A stretch of DNA of 35,503 nt from CAYWFU01 sp964457585 (lineage in GTDB: Bacteria; JACRDZ01): positions 1 through 35,503 of the forward strand of contig CAYWFU010000026.1 of the NCBI GenBank assembly GCA_964457585.1. Direction: 5' to 3'. Under the pieces are notes generated by a model. The model was not told where the DNA came from, did not search any database, and worked only from the letters and a program-made list of their open reading frames with translations. The position numbers and the translations under genes are program-made. Below, piece by piece: positions 30,365-35,503 of the stretch (positions within the stretch are counted from its first letter, which is position 1; every line of letters begins with the position of its first letter).

Positions 30365-31419
30365 AAAAAATTATGAATTTAGAAAAAGTAACTATATTAT
30401 TAACCGGTTTATTAATAGGTGTTTTTGGAGTAATGCTTTTTGTATGGGGCAATCCACTGCATACTGGAATATGTATTTCCTGTTTTATGGAAAATATTGC
30501 TGGAGCGCTTGGTTTGCACCATAATATACGCATGCAATATCTGCGACCTGAGATAATGGGACTTGTCCTGGGCTCTCTAGTGATAGCATTCTGGAAAAAA
30601 GAATTCCGTCCAACAATAACTAAAAGTCCATTAATCAGTTTTGTATTGGGAATAATCCTGATAATTGGAGGCGCTGTATTTGTCGGCTGCCCAATTAAAG
30701 TGATGTTGAATATCGGAAGAGGAGAAATTGGAGCTCTATTCGGATTTTTTGGCCTCATTACAGGTATATTGATTGGTATTCAATTTTTGAAAGATGGCTA
30801 TACAATGGGTGAACCTCAAAAAGCTCCATATTTGAACGGATTAATTATTCCCGGTTTTATGCTCATTTTACTATTATTTCTTATAATAAGACCTTCTTTT
30901 ATTTTATTCAGTACAACCGGACCAGGGTCATTACATGCTCCTTTTTATATATCTTTTTTTGTGAGTATAATTATCGGTGTTTTAGCACAGCAATCCCGTT
31001 TCTGTGTTTCAGGAAGTATTCGTAATTTTTTGCTGGCAAAAGATGCATCTTTGCTTCAAGGGACTATTTTATTATTAATTGGCGTAATAATAACAAATAT
31101 ATTAACGAATAATTTTGAAATAGAATTTTTAAAAAAAGAATTTATTGATTATTATATATGGGGATTTTTTTCAATGCTTTTAGTGGGATGGGCTTCTGCT
31201 TTTTCAGGCGGATGTCATTTCAGACAGTTAATTCTTGCAGGGGAAGGGAATGTTGATTCTGGAATTTGTGTTTTGGGTATGCTATTTGGCGGAGCTATAG
31301 TACAAAATTTTAACATTAAAACTACATCAGATGGAATATCTTTAAATGGACAGATTACTGTGCTCATAGGATTTATTTTTTTAATTATAATTGGGCTTGC
31401 TATGAGAGAGAAAGATTAA
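30361..31419 (+). CDS. yedE: YedE-family putative selenium/sulfur transporter
   Basis: A 352-residue membrane protein of the YeeE/YedE family, with about 9-10 hydrophobic segments. The N-terminal block GNPLHTGICISCFMENIAGAL (30-50) and QYLRPEIMGLVLG (59-71) are characteristic of the selenium-associated YedE group. Conserved cysteines are C110 (VGCP), C215 (SRFCVSG) and C285 (SGGCHFRQL); related YeeE passes thiosulfate along a line of such cysteines. Transport of a selenium or sulfur species is therefore likely; which one is not shown. It overlaps queC by 4 nt, and its 3' end overlaps convergent RNase HIII by 20 nt. Typical companions (yedF, selD) are not in the window. Confidence 0.87.
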   Translation: MKKIMNLEKVTILLTGLLIGVFGVMLFVWGNPLHTGICISCFMENIAGALGLHHNIRMQYLRPEIMGLVLGSLVIAFWKKEFRPTITKSPLISFVLGIILIIGGAVFVGCPIKVMLNIGRGEIGALFGFFGLITGILIGIQFLKDGYTMGEPQKAPYLNGLIIPGFMLILLLFLIIRPSFILFSTTGPGSLHAPFYISFFVSIIIGVLAQQSRFCVSGSIRNFLLAKDASLLQGTILLLIGVIITNILTNNFEIEFLKKEFIDYYIWGFFSMLLVGWASAFSGGCHFRQLILAGEGNVDSGICVLGMLFGGAIVQNFNIKTTSDGISLNGQITVLIGFIFLIIIGLAMREKD

Positions 31420-32344
31420 TATTATCCAGTTCTTTAATATTCTTAAATGATTTTTTTATAAACCACGGCCATTCTTTACCGCTTTTTTTCCATGCTTTAA
31501 GCCAATTAATTGTCTCAAGATCAGAAGAATTGCCACTGCCAATCGATAAACCTGAAATTTGAAAATCAGGATTTTTTGAAATATTGTTAATTAATTCCTG
31601 CTGAACTTTTTTTGAAATAATAGAGGCTAACCGTGATTCTAAATATTTATCATCAGCACCATGTATCTTAACTATCTCAGCACCGGAAGTGGATAAAAGC
31701 TGTAAATAGCTGTTTAGTTCAAAACCAACTCCATAATCATCTATCACAATTCTTGCATCTTCTAAGTTTATTTTGTTATCTATCAATTGACTGATAATTT
31801 TTTTATATGTTGCATCCAATAATTTATTTATATTATTTTTATCTATTTGTTCAGGAGAAATTTTTTCAATTATAAAATTTAACCCTTTGTTTTTTAGAAT
31901 AACTATTTTATTAAATAAATTATCCCAATACTCAAAAGTATGTTTTGATTTACTGTTACTGACACCTATTTGATTTTCTATTTCAGAGGATATCTCAGAC
32001 GGAAAAATTGTGCCAACCAAAACTATATTGCCAATAACTTCTCCTTTCCCTGTTTCATCGCATCCTATAAGAATTTTTTTTGTTGGCAAGACAAAACGCG
32101 GTCCAATAGAAGAATCTATAAACTTATGTAAATCATAAATTGATATATCATTTGAATCTGTGATGTAAAGAGAGCCGCTTTTATAAAATGTAATAACTGT
32201 CTCTTTATATTTAATTCTCCATAATTCATGAGGATTAATTATTTTTATATTCTCTATCCCACCATTAGCCAGTAACCATTTTTTTATATCATTGGCTTTC
32301 TGAGTATCTTTAATTTTCCATGTTTTATTTGAGATTTGTTTCAT
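31400..32344 (-). CDS. rnhC: Ribonuclease HIII
   Basis: A 314-residue enzyme that cleaves RNA in RNA:DNA hybrids. The N-terminal 80 residues resemble the TBP-like substrate-binding domain of RNase HIII (WRIKYKETVITFYKSGSLYI, about 42-61). The catalytic domain has D96-E97 in the DETGKGE box (DESGKGD in most relatives), a likely third acid in IVIDDYG (199-205), and GADDKY...RLASIISK (229-245), the usual GADxKY...AASIIAK block. Its start overlaps the stop of the secreted peptidase gene (ATGA), so the two are coupled. Its 3' end overlaps yedE by 20 nt tail to tail. Family is clear; the Thr and Glu in the first box are mild variants. Confidence 0.9.
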   Translation of the reverse strand: MKQISNKTWKIKDTQKANDIKKWLLANGGIENIKIINPHELWRIKYKETVITFYKSGSLYITDSNDISIYDLHKFIDSSIGPRFVLPTKKILIGCDETGKGEVIGNIVLVGTIFPSEISSEIENQIGVSNSKSKHTFEYWDNLFNKIVILKNKGLNFIIEKISPEQIDKNNINKLLDATYKKIISQLIDNKINLEDARIVIDDYGVGFELNSYLQLLSTSGAEIVKIHGADDKYLESRLASIISKKVQQELINNISKNPDFQISGLSIGSGNSSDLETINWLKAWKKSGKEWPWFIKKSFKNIKELDNINLSLS

Positions 32345-34500
32345 TGGGTAAATTTATAGTATATTTTACTAACAAAACTATTAGCTAAATATTTATCCCT
32401 GAATAATATTATTCTTTTTATTATTTCACTATTCTTTGTTATTCTTTCTGTAATGAAACATCTGCTGCGGACTTTCTGTTTTAGAGGAGCTGAAGCTATT
32501 GCAGATGCATATGATGAATAAACGCTTTCCTCTTTTGAGGAATCAGGTGCTGATACGACTCCGTTTATTACAACAAGTTTATACATTACTGTTTTTAATC
32601 TATAATAATATCTATTTTTTAGTTTAACATTTGTATCTGTATACCCTGAAGCATCCAGAGGATCGCTATTTATCAAGGTAAATCCTTCATTATATTTATC
32701 ACTCCTATAAAGATTGTAGTAAAATACATATTTAATATATGTACTGCTATTTACAGATGTGCTTTCATACATAGTAATATTACCGTTATTTTTTTCCCAT
32801 TCTAAATTTATTTCCCCTACTCCGCCTGTGGCAATAATTTTTATTGGTGCAAATGGTTTATTAGCTGAAATTGGAGACATATTAAATGTAAAATTTCCTG
32901 CATTACTTCCTTTATTCGTTACAATAAATACTAACTCTTTAATTTGAGTTATGTTGAGATTTTCAATAATTAAATCTTTTGCATTTTCCTGAGTATTTTG
33001 TAAATACTTTAGTTCATAAGAATTATCAGCTTTTTTTATGCCAACACGTGTTTCAAGAGTAAAATTATTTTCATCTTCATTTTCAAAATAAAATCTTATA
33101 TTTGATGTTTCATAAGCAGGAATAAATGTATAATATAGATTGGCATATCCATTAACGCTTCCTTTGGTTTCAAAATTATTATAAGCAGTGTACCTTATTA
33201 CAGGTTGTATTCCGTATTGTAAAACATTTGACTTTTTAGGAGTAGTAATAAAAAAAGTGCTGTCGGAAATATTAATACTCTTATATACAAAATCAGGATT
33301 AATCGAAGAATCATTCAGATAATTGCTTATTGACCAATTTATAAATATACCTTCAAACGTATCAGAAAATTTATATTTTGCCAGATTATTATTTAATGAA
33401 TCTATTCCTTTTTCCTTATTTTTTACTAAAGAATTAATAAAATTTTCTCCGCCAAAATGATCATAGAGATAAGTTAAAAATAATAGCACTACACCATAAT
33501 CCTGCTGTGTATCAGCCCATTCAATTAAATTTTCATTTGAATTTTTTAAAAATGCTTGAATATGACTTCTATAGGGTTCGATATTATTCACTATTCCAGC
33601 TAATTCTGAACAGCCTTCATTTATCCATTTTTCTTCTTCCGGATCAAAATTATTATGTATTTTATGCTGAAATTCATGCGCTAAAATATATTGTACAGCG
33701 TCATTTCCTTCAGGGAAATAAATTCCTTCATCATCATCATTTCGAATTAAATCCGGAGTTAAACTTCGCGGAACCAATGAATCATATTCAAACGCAATAC
33801 TGCCATGTTCAAAAGTAGGATATGAATCAATATATATTATTTTACGTTCATTACTATGAATACCATTTTCACCATCTGGATAACCATCTAATAGTGTAAA
33901 ATATCCGCCAACCCATGCTTTTCTATTATAAAACCAATTTTTATTTGATATTAAATCATTATCTATATCTAATAAAAGAATAGTAAGGTGAGGATCTCCA
34001 TCAATTCCATCTTCTTCTTCCTCGCCAAATACCTGTCTCGTACGTTTATAGATTGGGATTTCAGTCGTATCAGTTGAAAATCTATATGATATTTCTTCCA
34101 AATCAGATTGGGTAATATAACCAGAGGTATTATTTATAGGATCATAATATATATCATTTGCAACATATAAGTATATATCATCGGTAATTTTTTTGCATGT
34201 AGCTTTTGTTTGCTGCCATGAAGTATCAAATTGACAGAAATTCCAGAATAATTTTTCCTGCTCTAATATATCATATTGAATTCTTCCGGTTATAGAAAAA
34301 ATACGCCCTCGTTTTTCCATTTCCTTACGTGTTAATTTACGTGCAGGTATTCCTTTTATTTTTTCTTCCTGAAGTGATAATTTAGGTACACCACAAACAG
34401 CGCGTTTAAAGAAGGAGATTTCATCAGCATAAATCAAACTGCTGAAAATCAATAAAATATAAATATATATATAAAAATATTTTTTAGAAAAAGAATTCAT
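32341..34500 (-). CDS. Secreted HEXXH metallopeptidase with fibronectin-like and degenerate CFI-type C-terminal regions
   Basis: About 719 residues from the ATG at 34498-34500, which has AGAGG 8 nt upstream; the longer ATG start at 34527 lacks an SD and would put polar residues before the signal peptide (KKYFYIYIYILLIFSSLIYA). Counted from 34527, the zinc motif is H284-EFQ-H288 with the third ligand probably E304 or E308 in WINEGCSE, a gluzincin arrangement like M30/hyicolysin-type peptidases. After a beta-rich region, about 580-680 resembles a fibronectin type III domain. The last 40 residues (RCFIT...FRDKYLANSFVSKIYYKF) look like the C-terminal CFIATAAYGS-type domain common in secreted proteins, but the box is worn and the final hydrophobic helix is missing. 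The stop overlaps the rnhC start. Substrate unknown. Confidence 0.8.
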   Translation of the reverse strand: MNSFSKKYFYIYIYILLIFSSLIYADEISFFKRAVCGVPKLSLQEEKIKGIPARKLTRKEMEKRGRIFSITGRIQYDILEQEKLFWNFCQFDTSWQQTKATCKKITDDIYLYVANDIYYDPINNTSGYITQSDLEEISYRFSTDTTEIPIYKRTRQVFGEEEEDGIDGDPHLTILLLDIDNDLISNKNWFYNRKAWVGGYFTLLDGYPDGENGIHSNERKIIYIDSYPTFEHGSIAFEYDSLVPRSLTPDLIRNDDDEGIYFPEGNDAVQYILAHEFQHKIHNNFDPEEEKWINEGCSELAGIVNNIEPYRSHIQAFLKNSNENLIEWADTQQDYGVVLLFLTYLYDHFGGENFINSLVKNKEKGIDSLNNNLAKYKFSDTFEGIFINWSISNYLNDSSINPDFVYKSINISDSTFFITTPKKSNVLQYGIQPVIRYTAYNNFETKGSVNGYANLYYTFIPAYETSNIRFYFENEDENNFTLETRVGIKKADNSYELKYLQNTQENAKDLIIENLNITQIKELVFIVTNKGSNAGNFTFNMSPISANKPFAPIKIIATGGVGEINLEWEKNNGNITMYESTSVNSSTYIKYVFYYNLYRSDKYNEGFTLINSDPLDASGYTDTNVKLKNRYYYRLKTVMYKLVVINGVVSAPDSSKEESVYSSYASAIASAPLKQKVRSRCFITERITKNSEIIKRIILFRDKYLANSFVSKIYYKFTQ

Positions 34501-34553
34501 AAAAAAAACCTCTTTGCAAGTCTCCATGAGCCAGTTAAATCATTTTGTTTTTT

Positions 34554-34590
34554 ACTGGTGACTAGAAACTGGTAACCTGTTTTAGGACTA
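34554..34590. repeat. Short degenerate heptamer tract
   Basis: ACTGGTG, ACTAGAA, ACTGGTA, ACCTGTT stand in phase at 34554-34581, then TAGGAC twice at 34583-34594. It fills the 87-nt gap between the 248-residue protein and the peptidase start and runs into the former's last codons. It is of the same style as the heptamer tracts at 29409-29677 and 35357-35428, with a different consensus. Confidence 0.4.
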
Positions 34591-35334
34591 GGACTTCCAG
34601 ATACTTCCCCATTTGTTTTTAGAAGAAAATTTATAGATAGTAAAATTATTATTAATTATATATCCTAATTTTAATTCATATTTTAGTTCTTCGTTTTCTT
34701 CATGATTTAATTTGTCACAGCTCCATTTTATGATAAAATCTTCTTCTTTCTTGATTTCTTTTGAAGGTAATATTTGCGGAGGGACTCCAAAAAACCAGCG
34801 TTTTCTTTCACCTGTAAGTCCATTAAAAATATCCATTTCTACAAAAATAATATTAATATTTTCTTGAGTATTATTTAAGGTTATTTCTAAATTCTTTAAA
34901 ATTCTAGTCCATTTTTTAGAAGAAGTTGCTTTCCATCTTATATCTTTAAATTGTTTATTTGTATTACTTTCAAAATTTTCTATTTCCTGAACAGATATCG
35001 GATTCCATGAAACAGGTTCAAAACTGTATTTAGAATATATAGATGAACTCAACAAATATCCTTCAATCTTTAAATAGCTGTCTTTTAACGGTAAAAGTTC
35101 AGAAGTTTTTTCTTTGTTGATTTCCAGAATAATCTGATTGACAGTCTGAATTCCTAAAATAGTTATCGGATAATCTGTAATTTGAATAATTTTGCCGTAT
35201 AAAGTTATTTTATTTTCATATATCCTATTAACTATATTTGCATTAATCTTACAAACAGATAAAAAAATCAGCATAAAGCAGACTAAAAAAAATGAAATAT
35301 TTTTTTTATGTTGTTCAACAAAACTTTTTTCCAA
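34588..35334 (-). CDS. Secreted protein of unknown function
   Basis: 248 residues beginning with a signal peptide (NISFFLVCFMLIFLSVCKINA, about 12-33; cleavage probably after INA). The SVC sequence is not a good lipobox. The rest is beta-rich and charged; I recognise no family or catalytic motif. The segment ENKITLYGKIIQITDYPITILGIQ (about 40-63) looks like a small beta-barrel strand pattern, and MDIFNGLTGERKRWFFGVPP (about 166-185) is distinctive. The start is TTG (35332-35334), supported by GGAG 9 nt upstream and by the absence of an ATG before the signal sequence. It lies 87 nt upstream of the secreted peptidase and may be co-expressed with it, so a role as partner or inhibitor is possible but unproven. 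Confidence 0.6.
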   Translation of the reverse strand: MEKSFVEQHKKNISFFLVCFMLIFLSVCKINANIVNRIYENKITLYGKIIQITDYPITILGIQTVNQIILEINKEKTSELLPLKDSYLKIEGYLLSSSIYSKYSFEPVSWNPISVQEIENFESNTNKQFKDIRWKATSSKKWTRILKNLEITLNNTQENINIIFVEMDIFNGLTGERKRWFFGVPPQILPSKEIKKEEDFIIKWSCDKLNHEENEELKYELKLGYIINNNFTIYKFSSKNKWGSIWKS

Positions 35335-35356
35335 AATAATAATCTCCTATGAAAAG

Positions 35357-35428
35357 AAGCAACGAGTATCGAGCAATGAGCAACGAGTTAAAAAATATTT
35401 TAAACTCATTGCTCATTGCTTATTACTC
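35357..35428. repeat. Heptamer-built hairpin upstream of the 248-residue gene
   Basis: The arms 35364-35389 and 35403-35428 are inverted repeats matching at 22 of 26 positions. The left arm and its lead-in are heptamers in phase: AAGCAAC, GAGTATC, GAGCAAT, GAGCAAC, GAGTT. The 13-nt loop is AT-only. The hairpin lies about 25-95 nt upstream of the gene start, so it is either in its leader or just before its promoter. The last 75 nt of the window hold nothing I can name. Confidence 0.6.
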
Positions 35429-35503
35429 AAGTTGACTGACTTTTTTAATTTTAAGATTAAGAATTAGCAATGATTTATGCATTTAAATCAAAAATCAAAT
35501 ATT

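Noticed and set aside
35192..35467. 91-codon plus-strand open frame at the window end
   Set aside because: It is antisense to the signal-peptide region of the 248-residue protein and runs through the hairpin repeat; no SD or domain.

Overview
The window is AT-rich DNA from a bacterium with a Gram-negative-type envelope, to judge by two PEP-CTERM sorting-signal proteins, sigma-54-type promoters and several secreted proteins. Separate alpha and beta glycyl-tRNA synthetase chains, an RNase HIII, a FTR-type thioredoxin reductase, a giant (about 6,000-residue) secreted protein and many TTG starts with strong Shine-Dalgarno (SD) sites would fit an uncultured candidate-phylum lineage such as Omnitrophota or a relative. 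No rRNA or marker gene here settles this, so the taxonomy is a guess. No tRNA, rRNA, CRISPR array or complete insertion sequence was found.

Layout. (1) 1-6060: a minus-strand housekeeping run, purD > MBL-fold hydrolase > glyQ > glyS > PAP2 phosphatase, with 10-nt gaps except for one 139-nt gap. It is read from a sigma-70-like promoter near 6050 and ends at a 153-bp MITE-like element (55-207). (2) 6180-8950: a tandemly duplicated module. Each copy holds a minus-strand PEP-CTERM gene with a hairpin at its 3' end, an excellent sigma-54 -24/-12 promoter, and a conserved dyad-containing upstream element at the same distance from the promoter. In the second copy the module continues into an intact plus-strand glutaredoxin-FTR catalytic subunit pair. 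In the first copy only a broken FTR fragment remains. (3) 8999-9156: a second MITE-like inverted-repeat element with direct-repeat flanks. (4) 9166-27297: one giant minus-strand gene for a secreted subtilisin-like (S8) protein. It carries several parallel beta-helices, Golvesin-like, malectin-like, chitobiase-C-like, PKD and four PPC domains, and ends in five tandem units of about 365 residues. (5) 27300-28140: a gene-free stretch with two complex inverted-repeat elements. (6) 28147-31419, plus strand: vapBC, queE, queC and a YedE-family selenium/sulfur transporter. The VapC has Lys at the position expected to hold a catalytic Glu. (7) 31400-35334, minus strand: a secreted 248-residue protein, a secreted HEXXH metallopeptidase and RNase HIII.

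How it fits together. Regions 1, 6 and part of 7 are core metabolism (purine and queuosine synthesis, glycine charging, R-loop removal). Regions 2, 4 and the peptidase point to an elaborate extracellular surface. The likeliest regulated system in the window is the sigma-54-driven PEP-CTERM pair, which is probably controlled by an enhancer-binding protein encoded elsewhere. The intergenic spaces also carry a family of degenerate 7-8-bp tandem repeats, often arranged as long hairpins, resembling in style the STRR elements of cyanobacteria.
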